Assembly: GCA_964472565.1 (NCBI GenBank)
Contig: CAYYNB010000056.1
Coordinates: 1 to 33,420, forward strand
Direction: 5' to 3'
Length of the DNA: 33,420 nt
Source of the DNA: DATAMF01 sp964472565
GTDB taxonomy: Bacteria; Chloroflexota; Anaerolineae; Aggregatilineales; Aggregatilineaceae
Shown here: positions 22,292 through 28,688 of the stretch, one piece after another
Position numbering within the stretch: position 1 is the stretch's first letter
Layout of the letters: every line of letters begins with the position of its first letter
Notes under the pieces: model-generated
The model's database searches: none
The model's input: only the letters and a program-made list of their open reading frames with translations
What the model was told of the DNA's origin: nothing
Translations under genes and position numbers: made by a program

Positions 22292-22566
22292 TGCCGGTGG
22301 AACCCTATCTTGGTAATCGGAGCGAGGCCGAAAGCCGCCGCCGGGCGGACGAAAGCCTGCAACGGCTGGCAGCACTGCACCGCCGCGAGCGCTGGATGCG
22401 TCACGGGCTGGTGATTGGCGGGATCGCGCTGATGGTCTTTTATCTGCTGCTCGTTGCCATCAGTGCGCGCCTGAGCGTGCTCGGTCTGATCATCGTGCCG
22501 CTGAGCGGATTCTTTCTGGCCTGGGGACTCATCCGCGAGGCGATTGCTTTTATGGCGAGCCGCTGA
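22291..22566 (+). CDS. Small two-span membrane protein
   Basis: 91 residues. The ATG overlaps the previous stop by one base, with GGAG five bases upstream. The first 38 residues are highly charged (ESRRRADESLQRL, HRRERWMR), followed by two hydrophobic segments (about 39-58 and 63-82) with a short turn. I do not recognise it. Tight coupling to the two DUF218 genes suggests an envelope role. Confidence 0.75.
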   Translation: MPVEPYLGNRSEAESRRRADESLQRLAALHRRERWMRHGLVIGGIALMVFYLLLVAISARLSVLGLIIVPLSGFFLAWGLIREAIAFMASR

Positions 22567-22567
22567 T

Positions 22568-22598
22568 GGGGCAGATTTGCCAACCTGCCCCGACAAAC
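22568..22598 (+). repeat. REP-like palindrome, copy 3
   Basis: GGGGCAGATTTG (22568-22579) faces CCAACCTGCCCC (22580-22591) as an imperfect palindrome closely matching the arms of copy 1, followed by CGACAAA, a variant of the CTACGAA tail. It again lies between convergent genes (22566 and 22603). Confidence 0.65.
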
Positions 22599-22602
22599 GA
22601 TT

Positions 22603-23358
22603 TTACCCTGGCTGATCGTTGACGCCGAACAGAACCAGCCCAAAGCCGAACGTATCTCGCCCCCACCGCAGATACCGTTCACGCCCGTGAACAGCCCGCG
22701 TGCGCAGTTCATCACAGTTCGGATCATGCGGATGATCGGCCACATAACGTTCGAGGCTCCAGTTGTACAGCCACTCGTAATGATCCCAGTCCTGCTGGCT
22801 GCTGACAAAGCTGTAGAGCGGCGTTAAGCCCTCGTCGCTGCCGGCGGTGATCAGGCCGGTGTAGTCAGTATAAGCATCCGCCGTGATCCCCAGGTCGGCC
22901 AAAAATTCAGGGTCCGGTTCGCGCTGCCAGAAGAGTTCCCCGACCAGCACATACTGCCGCGCGACCCGCGCCATCGCCCGCAGTGTGTTCCGGTAGCCGC
23001 CGTACAGGTGCGACGATCCGATACAGATGCCCATTTCAAACGATTTCGGTGCGGCAGCATAAGCCTGGATGTCCATATAATGCAGGGTCAATTTGTGCAT
23101 GGGAACACGTTCAATGGCCTGCCGGTAGGCTTCACGCAAAAACTGGGACGAATGGTCCACGCCCACCGCCTGGACCGCGTAACGTTTGATAAACCGGATA
23201 AGCACTTCGGCTTTGCCGCACCCCGCATCAAACAGCCGCGCGCTGGCAGGCAGATGGATCGCGTTAATCAGCCAGTCGAGCTGGTCGCTGTTCAGAGGGC
23301 TGCAAAAAATATGATTAGCGTGCGCGACAGCCGAAAAATATTCATGTTCAAGAGTCAT
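22603..23358 (-). CDS. Class I SAM-dependent methyltransferase
   Basis: 251 residues, ATG 23358 with GGAG upstream. It has motif I LFDAGCGKAEV (about 43-53), motif II AVGVDHSSQF, YMDIQAYA as the acidic loop, FEMGICIGSSHLYGGY and the strand YVLVGELFW. The middle and C-terminus are Trp- and Tyr-rich. The shape is that of small-molecule methyltransferases of the cyclopropane-synthase/UbiE type, with the substrate unknown. It is convergent with the small membrane protein and divergent from the AMMECR1 gene. Confidence 0.85.
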   Translation of the reverse strand: MTLEHEYFSAVAHANHIFCSPLNSDQLDWLINAIHLPASARLFDAGCGKAEVLIRFIKRYAVQAVGVDHSSQFLREAYRQAIERVPMHKLTLHYMDIQAYAAAPKSFEMGICIGSSHLYGGYRNTLRAMARVARQYVLVGELFWQREPDPEFLADLGITADAYTDYTGLITAGSDEGLTPLYSFVSSQQDWDHYEWLYNWSLERYVADHPHDPNCDELRTRAVHGRERYLRWGRDTFGFGLVLFGVNDQPG

Positions 23359-23389
23359 GAGCTAACTTTACTCCACCAGTGACGTAAAA

Positions 23390-23414
23390 AAACGTTATAC
23401 TGTGAAGTATAAAC
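23390..23414. promoter_or_regulatory. Dyad in the divergent methyltransferase/AMMECR1 spacer
   Basis: GTTATACT, GTGA, AGTATAAAC makes an imperfect inverted repeat (TATACT and AGTATA arms) in the 84-bp spacer. TATACT and TATAAA/TATAAC are possible -10 boxes on both strands, but no good -35 was found. It may be an operator or overlapping divergent promoters. Confidence 0.35.
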
Positions 23415-23442
23415 GAAACAGCGCCGGAGGCGATTTTTCCTC

Positions 23443-24045
23443 ATGACCGATGTGTACTCACCTGATGAACAGCATCTGATGTTGGACCTCGCGCGCCGTA
23501 CCTTAATCGCCGCCGCCAATCACGACACACGGCCCGCCGTCGATTTATCCGCCCTGCCACCCGCGCTGGCCGAGGAGCGAGCCTGTTTTGTGACTCTGCG
23601 CCGTCACGCGGATGGAGGGCTGCGCGGCTGTACCGGGGCGCTGGTCGCCCGCCGCCCGCTCGCGTATGAAGTGGTGGAGATGACAGCCCAGACTGCGCTG
23701 TATGACCCGCGTTTTTATCCGGTGAGTGCATATGAGGTTCCCGGCCTGCACATCGAAATCAGCATCCTGACGCCGCCGCAGCCGCTCAACTTCATCAGCC
23801 CGGATGATCTGCTGCGCCAACTGCGCCCCGGCATGGATGGCGTGACGCTGCACCTGGACAACAGCCGCGCGACCTTTTTGCCCCAGGTGTGGGAGAGTTA
23901 TCCTGATCCGCGCGTTTTTTTGAGTCTGCTGTGCGAAAAGATGGGACGCCACGCGGACGCCTGGCGCGATCCGCGGATGCGCGTCGAAACCTACCAGGCG
24001 GTGATTGTCGAAGAGGAGCCGAGTCCCCCTGTTGCGGCGGACTGA
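23443..24045 (+). CDS. AMMECR1-domain protein (AmmeMemoRadiSam system protein A type)
   Basis: 200 residues, ATG 23443 with GGAGG 12 bases upstream. The AMMECR1 fold is clear: N-terminal helix with LARRTLIAA, ACFVTLRR, the hallmark LRGCTGAL (about 64-71), MTAQTALYDPRF, and LHIEISILTPP; the later HLDNSRATFLPQVWE is also typical. AMMECR1 proteins often occur with a MEMO1-like protein and a radical SAM enzyme in bacteria, and the biochemical role is not established. Neither partner is encoded in this window, so this copy is separate from them or the partners lie elsewhere. Confidence 0.9.
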   Translation: MTDVYSPDEQHLMLDLARRTLIAAANHDTRPAVDLSALPPALAEERACFVTLRRHADGGLRGCTGALVARRPLAYEVVEMTAQTALYDPRFYPVSAYEVPGLHIEISILTPPQPLNFISPDDLLRQLRPGMDGVTLHLDNSRATFLPQVWESYPDPRVFLSLLCEKMGRHADAWRDPRMRVETYQAVIVEEEPSPPVAAD

Positions 24046-24156
24046 CGAACCTCCCGCCCGGCCCTGGTACAACACGGCATAAATTGGCCGGTAGTTCCCC
24101 GACAGGCACGTGTTGTGCTGCGTGCGCTCCATATCTCGTGGAGCACAGGCCAGCGA

Positions 24157-24834
24157 TCAGTATTCGGCGACGAGCGGAATCAGCCGGTAGAGGTTGAGGC
24201 TGGACGCCATATCCTGCACGGAAGGAATGCTGCTTTTAGTCAGGCGGAGCTGATCGTTAGCGGTTTGCAGATTGGCGCAGAGCTGCTCCGGCAGGCTGGC
24301 AACCAGCCGGGCGAGCGTATCCGCGCCCGCCGCATAAAACAGGCGCGCCCACACCGCCCCGATATACGGCGCACGAACGAGATCGCAGAGCTTGACGAGT
24401 TCCACAAGCGCGGCCTCCGGCACATGGGCGGCGGCGGCTAATTCGGCGCGGGCGAGGCGCGAACACGCGCGCTCAAAAAGCTGGCGGGAGTCCTTGATCC
24501 CCAGCGCGGCGAGGGACTGGATGTGTTCAGGCGCGACGCCGGGGAACTTGTCCAGGGCGACGGGATCGGGGGTGTAGATTCCGGCGCGGCGGCGCAAGAT
24601 GGTGAGATAGTCCGGGGACAGGCCGGAGCGCTGGGCGAACTGCTCGATTTTCTTTTTGGTGCTCAGCGCGGCCAGCAGGTCTTTGAGATTGTACAGCCCC
24701 AGCGATGCTAAGACTTCAAAGCACGCCTCAACCTCTTCCTTCAGAATTCGCTGGCTGGGCAGCAGCGGCTCGGTTTGCAGAATACGCGCGAAATCTTCCA
24801 GGCTGAAACTTTCCAAATCCAGATGATAGGTCAT
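24157..24834 (-). CDS. DUF4332-like helix-hairpin-helix protein
   Basis: 225 residues from ATG 24834, preceded by GGAGGAGAAG. It is all-helical by appearance and has repeated helix-hairpin-helix-like units: KFPGVAPEHIQSLAALGIKDSRQLFERA, then IGAVWARLFYAAGADTLARLVASLP. This resembles DUF4332 proteins, which combine two HhH-like units. A nucleic-acid or protein-binding function is often suggested for such folds but is unproven. It has its own promoter (24873-24902) and is convergent with AMMECR1. The 24046-24156 gap holds only short hairpins. Confidence 0.75.
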   Translation of the reverse strand: MTYHLDLESFSLEDFARILQTEPLLPSQRILKEEVEACFEVLASLGLYNLKDLLAALSTKKKIEQFAQRSGLSPDYLTILRRRAGIYTPDPVALDKFPGVAPEHIQSLAALGIKDSRQLFERACSRLARAELAAAAHVPEAALVELVKLCDLVRAPYIGAVWARLFYAAGADTLARLVASLPEQLCANLQTANDQLRLTKSSIPSVQDMASSLNLYRLIPLVAEY

Positions 24835-24872
24835 GGCTTCTCCTCCAGATGTGATCCAGACGCAGCGGAAAG

Positions 24873-24902
24873 AGTATAGCGCGAACCGCACAAATGTTCC
24901 AA
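24873..24902 (-). promoter_or_regulatory. Promoter for the DUF4332 gene
   Basis: On the minus strand TTGGAA (24897-24902), 18 bp, TATACT (24873-24878), about 39 nt before ATG 24834. It overlaps the region just upstream of the divergent histidine kinase promoter. Confidence 0.6.
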
Positions 24903-24933
24903 CCAGCATGTTTCCTCCGCTGTTATTCTTTGC

Positions 24934-24939
24934 TACAAT
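24934..24939 (+). promoter_or_regulatory. -10 box placing the start at the kinase ATG
   Basis: GCTACAATC matches the recurring -10 box of this window. Only seven bases separate it from ATG 24947, so transcription would begin at or within a base or two of the start codon (leaderless mRNA). The -35 region (TTTCCT, 24911-24916) is weak. Confidence 0.5.
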
Positions 24940-24946
24940 CAAACGC

Positions 24947-25963
24947 ATGACTATTAATCAGGATTTGGAAGTTCAGCTCAATTTTTTGTTTCAAACAGCA
25001 GCCGAAGGGATTTTGCTGACCGACAGCGACGGCTATTTACGGCGGCTGAACCCGGCGGCGGCGGCGATGCTCGAGTTAACACCCAACGCCCGCGACCAAC
25101 ACACCCTGACCTTATTCAAACGACAGCCGGAATTGATCCGGCTGTTGAATGCTCAGGGCGAACAACAGGCGGAAGTCAACCTGCCCCATCATCGGATAGC
25201 AACCGGCGTCGGGATGGATCGGGCGGACGGCGGGCGCATTGTCCTGCTGCATGACATCACCGAACGATATGCCATCGACTCCCGGCGCGAAGCCTTGATC
25301 CGCGCGGTGGCCCATGATTTCCGCAACCCGCTGAACGGCCTGTTAGGATACGCGGATCTGGTGGCGGTCTATGGGCCGCTGAACGCCGAACAGTCCAAGT
25401 TTTTGCTGCGGATTCGACAGACCGCCCAAAAATTGTATGACCTGGCGGAAACACTGGTCGATTTGGCCTGGGTCGAAGCGGGCATGGCGCTCGAACACAA
25501 ACCGATTGAAATCGGCGGGCTGATCAAAGACTGTGTGGATGAATTGGTGGAGGAGGCCAGCCAGCGCGACGTGACGCTGGTGATCAGCATCCAACACCCG
25601 ATTCCAACTGTGATCGGTGATCCGCGCCGGATCAAACAGACGATTCTGTATTTGCTGCAAAACGCGATCCGGTATTCGTATCCCGATTCAAATGTAGCGA
25701 TTCACACGTGGCAGGACGGGCCGCGTGTTTTTTGTTCGGTGGGCGACCAGGGATTGGGTATCAGTCAGGAGGATCAACACCATATCTGGGACCGTTTGTG
25801 GCGGTCCAGCGATGAGCGAGTGCGCGCCATTCCAGGAGGAGGGATCGGGTTAACATTTGCACGCGCCATTATCGAACGACACGGTGGGCAGATTTCAATC
25901 GAGAGTGAACTGGACAAAGGCACAACGGTGACGTTTGTGCTGCCACTAGCAGAGGGATGGTGA
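24947..25963 (+). CDS. Soluble PAS-domain sensor histidine kinase
   Basis: 338 residues from ATG 24947. There is no membrane span. The order is a PAS domain (about 8-108, with LLTDSDGYLRRLNPAA), HisKA with the phospho-acceptor His123 in VAHDFRNPLNG, and an HATPase domain (about 225-335) carrying the N box QNAIRYS, G1 VGDQGLGI, G2 GGGIGLTFA and GTTVTFVLP. It would sense a cytoplasmic signal and autophosphorylate, but no response regulator lies beside it, so the partner is elsewhere. A -10 box ends seven bases before the ATG. The frame is open upstream to 24833, but that part crosses the divergent promoter. The next gene starts directly after the stop. Confidence 0.92.
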   Translation: MTINQDLEVQLNFLFQTAAEGILLTDSDGYLRRLNPAAAAMLELTPNARDQHTLTLFKRQPELIRLLNAQGEQQAEVNLPHHRIATGVGMDRADGGRIVLLHDITERYAIDSRREALIRAVAHDFRNPLNGLLGYADLVAVYGPLNAEQSKFLLRIRQTAQKLYDLAETLVDLAWVEAGMALEHKPIEIGGLIKDCVDELVEEASQRDVTLVISIQHPIPTVIGDPRRIKQTILYLLQNAIRYSYPDSNVAIHTWQDGPRVFCSVGDQGLGISQEDQHHIWDRLWRSSDERVRAIPGGGIGLTFARAIIERHGGQISIESELDKGTTVTFVLPLAEGW

Positions 25964-26758
25964 ATGGTTATTGTCACAGACCCATATCTTGAATTAGCAC
26001 TCGACTGCATTAATGCCTTCTATGCACGGATGTTCCGCGACTGGCCGACAGCGGTCAGCTATACAGCGGAACACTATATTATGAGTTACAGCGGGAGCAC
26101 CCGGCTGACGGGCGCGAATCATCTGTGGCTGAACTCGCCGGATGGACTCACCCGCGAAATACTGGAAGAAGCCAGCCAGTTTTTCAACCAGTATCATGCC
26201 GCGTGGAGCGTGGTGATCACCGATTCGTATATGCCCAGCGGGTTAAACCTGCTGCGCGAAGAAGGCTATTTTACGCGCTGGACCTCACCGCTGATGGTGC
26301 TGGACCAGCCGCCCAAACCGCTGCCGTCACGGGATGATGTTAAGGTGATCCGGGCCAGCACGCCCGAACACCTGCGTGATATGGCGCTGATCATGTCGGA
26401 GGCATTCGCTACCGGGGATGATGTCAACCGCCGGGTGACACGACAAACCCATCTGCGGGCGAAGGATGTGGTTCATTACCTGATCTACGCGGGGCCGCAT
26501 CCGGCAGCGTGTGCAACCGCCGTGTTGAGCGGAAAAATGGGCGGAATCTGGAATGTGGGGACGCGGTATCGCTTCCGGCGGCAGCGCTATGCTACGACAG
26601 TGATGAATGCGATGCTGGCGGACCTGAAAGCACGGGGCGCGTCCGCCACGATGCTGATGGCGTCGGAAGCGGGGTATCCGCTGTATGAACAACTGGGCTA
26701 CCGCCAGATCGGGATCACGCACTATATGGGGCCGCCGTATACGTCGCGGTTTAATTAA
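25964..26758 (+). CDS. GNAT-family N-acetyltransferase
   Basis: 264 residues. ATG 25964 follows the kinase TGA without a gap, with GAGGG upstream, so the two are coupled. The C-terminal half has the GNAT acetyl-CoA pattern: IWNVGTRYRFRRQRYATTVMNAML (the R-x-x-R-x-G/A-like pyrophosphate loop), a strand with TMLMASEAG, and YPLYEQLGYRQIG, a classic GNAT ending. The N-terminal half (about 1-125) is a second, weaker GNAT-like module, as in tandem GNAT proteins. The substrate is unknown. Location beside the sensor kinase suggests shared expression, not necessarily shared function. Confidence 0.8.
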   Translation: MVIVTDPYLELALDCINAFYARMFRDWPTAVSYTAEHYIMSYSGSTRLTGANHLWLNSPDGLTREILEEASQFFNQYHAAWSVVITDSYMPSGLNLLREEGYFTRWTSPLMVLDQPPKPLPSRDDVKVIRASTPEHLRDMALIMSEAFATGDDVNRRVTRQTHLRAKDVVHYLIYAGPHPAACATAVLSGKMGGIWNVGTRYRFRRQRYATTVMNAMLADLKARGASATMLMASEAGYPLYEQLGYRQIGITHYMGPPYTSRFN

Positions 26759-26794
26759 GAGAAATGAGGGGAAAAGCGGGCGACATAGGAAACG

Positions 26795-26823
26795 TTGTCT
26801 GAAACGCCAGCGCTGAATACACT
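26795..26823 (+). promoter_or_regulatory. Promoter for the methyltransferase at 26884
   Basis: TTGTCT (26795-26800), 17 bp, TACACT (26818-26823). The predicted start near 26830 falls inside the adjacent hairpin. Confidence 0.5.
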
Positions 26824-26825
26824 AG

Positions 26826-26855
26826 AGAGGGATCGAATGGTCCCTCTGTTATTTC
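26826..26855 (+). terminator. Hairpin at 26826, terminator or 5' leader structure
   Basis: AGAGGGATC (26826-26834) and GGTCCCTCT (26839-26847) pair around GAAT and are followed by GTTATTT. It could end the GNAT transcript, yet a promoter lies just before it, so it may instead cap the 5' end of the next mRNA. Confidence 0.55.
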
Positions 26856-26883
26856 TCGTTTTAGCCAAGTGAGCAGCCTAATT

Positions 26884-27651
26884 ATGCCGGATGATCCCCT
26901 GCACTTTTACCAGCAACTGGCCCAGGATTATCACCTGATTTTTACGGATTGGCTGGCCGCAATTGACCGGCAGGGAGCCGCGCTGAACCGGCTGATCCAG
27001 GTGCGGCGCGGGGCACCGCCGCTCGATCTGCTGGACTGTTCGTGTGGGATCGGGACGCAGTCGCTGGGGCTGGCAAAACTCGGCTACCGGGTGCATGCCA
27101 CAGACCTGAGTCCCGCTGCGGTGGAACGCGCTCAGCAGGAAGCGGCAAAACTGGGCGTGGCGATCACGGTGGGGGTGGCGGATTTTCGGACGCTGGCGCA
27201 GCAGGTAGCCGGGACGTATGATGTGGTGCTGTCGTGCGACAACTCGCTGCCGCATCTGCTGACCGACCAGGATTTACAACTGGCGGCGCAGAATATGCGC
27301 GAAAAACTGCGCGCGGATGGCCTGCTGCTGATCAGTATTCGGGATTATGATCACATTACGCTCGACAGGCCGCGCGCGACCCTGCCGCAAGTGATGGATG
27401 ATGATGCGGGGCGGCGGATCGTGTTCCAGGTATGGGACTGGAGCGAGGACGGCACGTGTTACACCATCAATATGTTTATCCTGCGCGAGACGGCGAGCGG
27501 GTGGAGTACGAACCATTACAGCACCACCTACCGGGCGTTGCAGCGCAGCGAATTAAGCGCGATTCTGGACGCGGCAGGGTTCAGCGACATCCGGTGGCAT
27601 GTGCCGCAGGATACCGGCTATTATCAGCCGATTGTGACGGCGAAACGATAG
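26884..27651 (+). CDS. Class I SAM-dependent methyltransferase
   Basis: 255 residues from ATG 26884; GTG 26869 is an in-frame alternative, and neither has a clear ribosome-binding site. The start FYQQLAQDYHLIF is typical of small-molecule methyltransferases. SAM motifs are textbook: LLDCSCGIGTQ (motif I), VHATDLSPAAVERA (motif II), GVADFRTL, YDVVLSCDNSLPHLL and the strand GLLLISIRDYD. Glycine/sarcosine N-methyltransferase-like enzymes share this layout, but the substrate cannot be assigned. It has its own promoter and is followed by the ThrB-like gene, which also has one. Confidence 0.87.
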   Translation: MPDDPLHFYQQLAQDYHLIFTDWLAAIDRQGAALNRLIQVRRGAPPLDLLDCSCGIGTQSLGLAKLGYRVHATDLSPAAVERAQQEAAKLGVAITVGVADFRTLAQQVAGTYDVVLSCDNSLPHLLTDQDLQLAAQNMREKLRADGLLLISIRDYDHITLDRPRATLPQVMDDDAGRRIVFQVWDWSEDGTCYTINMFILRETASGWSTNHYSTTYRALQRSELSAILDAAGFSDIRWHVPQDTGYYQPIVTAKR

Positions 27652-27655
27652 CCGC

Positions 27656-27684
27656 TTGCGCGAGACAACGGCCCCGATTACTAT
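27656..27684 (+). promoter_or_regulatory. Candidate promoter for the ThrB-like gene
   Basis: TTGCGC (27656-27661), 17 bp, TACTAT (27679-27684), with about 39 nt to ATG 27730. Confidence 0.4.
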
Positions 27685-27729
27685 ACCCGATAGGATATGA
27701 AGATTTCTTTTCAATCAGGCGGCGACACC

Positions 27730-28638
27730 ATGTATAAAGTCAGCGTTTCCGTTCCGGCAGTGTGTACCAACGTTGGCCCCGGTTACGATACATTGGGATT
27801 AGCACTCAACATGCGCAACGTGATCGAGATGAGCCTGACCACCGACGATCAATTGATGGTCCAGGTGCGCGGCGAGGGTGCCGATGCGCTGCCGAATAAT
27901 TATTATAACCCGGTGATGGAAGCGGCTATCGCGCTGTTCCAGCAGCTTGAACAAGCGCCAGTAGGGCTGAGTGTCGCCAGCACAAACCATATTCCGCTGG
28001 ACGTGGGACTGAGCGCGCGCGATGCGATGACTGTCGGCGGGCTGGTGGCGGCGAATGTGCTGCTGGGCAGCCCTTACCAGCGGGAAGATTTGATCGGGCT
28101 GGCGACGGAGATCGGCGGGCGGCCCGAAGCGGTGATCACGGCGATGCGCGGCGGACTGGGAATCTGTACGACGACGCGCGACGGGCTGATCTACCGGGCG
28201 ATTGAGATCACGCCGCTGCGGGTGGTGATCGCGGTGCCGACGCTGCCGGCGTATAAGGCAATGCTGCGGGACGATCTGCCGGGGGTCGTGCCGATGAATG
28301 ACGCGGTGTTTAACATGGGGCACACCGCCCTGCTGATCGAAGCGCTGCGCAGCGGGGATTTTAAACTGCTGCGGCAGGTGATCCAGGATCATCTGCACGA
28401 ACCGTACCGGATCGAACATATCCCCGGCTATAAAAAAGTGGTGGCTGCCGCCGAAGAAGCGGGCGCGATTGCGGTCACGCTCTGCGGGGCGGGACCGGCG
28501 CTGATGGTGTTCGCCAGCTTCAACCACCAGCATATCGAAAGCGCGATCCAGGCGGCGTTCCGCGCGGTGGATGTCGAAGCGAAAACGTGGTCGGTGGGCG
28601 TAGATATGCAGGGCGTGGTGATCAGCGTGGTGCAGTAG
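27730..28638 (+). CDS. Homoserine-kinase-like GHMP protein (ThrB family, divergent)
   Basis: 302 residues from ATG 27730 (AGGCGG upstream); the in-frame ATG at 27697 would add 11 residues ahead of the conserved start. Family features are VPAVCTNVGPGYDTLGLAL (motif 1), the GHMP motif 2 region at about 88-100, MRGGLG, and VTLCGAGPALMVF (motif 3). Homoserine kinase makes O-phosphohomoserine for threonine synthesis from homoserine and ATP. Here motif 2 reads PLDVGLSARDAM rather than the usual GLGSSAA phosphate loop, and the H-P-D-N motif is R-P-E-A. The activity may therefore be altered. No other threonine gene is adjacent. ThrB-family membership is firm; ThrB activity is not. Confidence 0.8.
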   Translation: MYKVSVSVPAVCTNVGPGYDTLGLALNMRNVIEMSLTTDDQLMVQVRGEGADALPNNYYNPVMEAAIALFQQLEQAPVGLSVASTNHIPLDVGLSARDAMTVGGLVAANVLLGSPYQREDLIGLATEIGGRPEAVITAMRGGLGICTTTRDGLIYRAIEITPLRVVIAVPTLPAYKAMLRDDLPGVVPMNDAVFNMGHTALLIEALRSGDFKLLRQVIQDHLHEPYRIEHIPGYKKVVAAAEEAGAIAVTLCGAGPALMVFASFNHQHIESAIQAAFRAVDVEAKTWSVGVDMQGVVISVVQ

Positions 28639-28642
28639 CCCC

Positions 28643-28669
28643 CTCCCCCAATCGAATTGGAAGAGGGAG
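28643..28669. terminator. Bidirectional terminator-like hairpin
   Basis: CTCCCCCAAT (28643-28652) faces ATTGGAAGAGGGAG with a small bulge and a three-base loop, between two convergent stops (28638 and 28689). There is no T-run. Confidence 0.45.
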
Positions 28670-28688
28670 CACGCAACCGCCGGGTTGA

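Noticed and set aside
24046..24156. Possible terminator pair between AMMECR1 and DUF4332 genes
   Set aside because: ACAACACG/CGTGTTGT is separated by about 37 bases, and the second stem (GCTCCA/TGGAGC) has no T-run; both are too weak to call.
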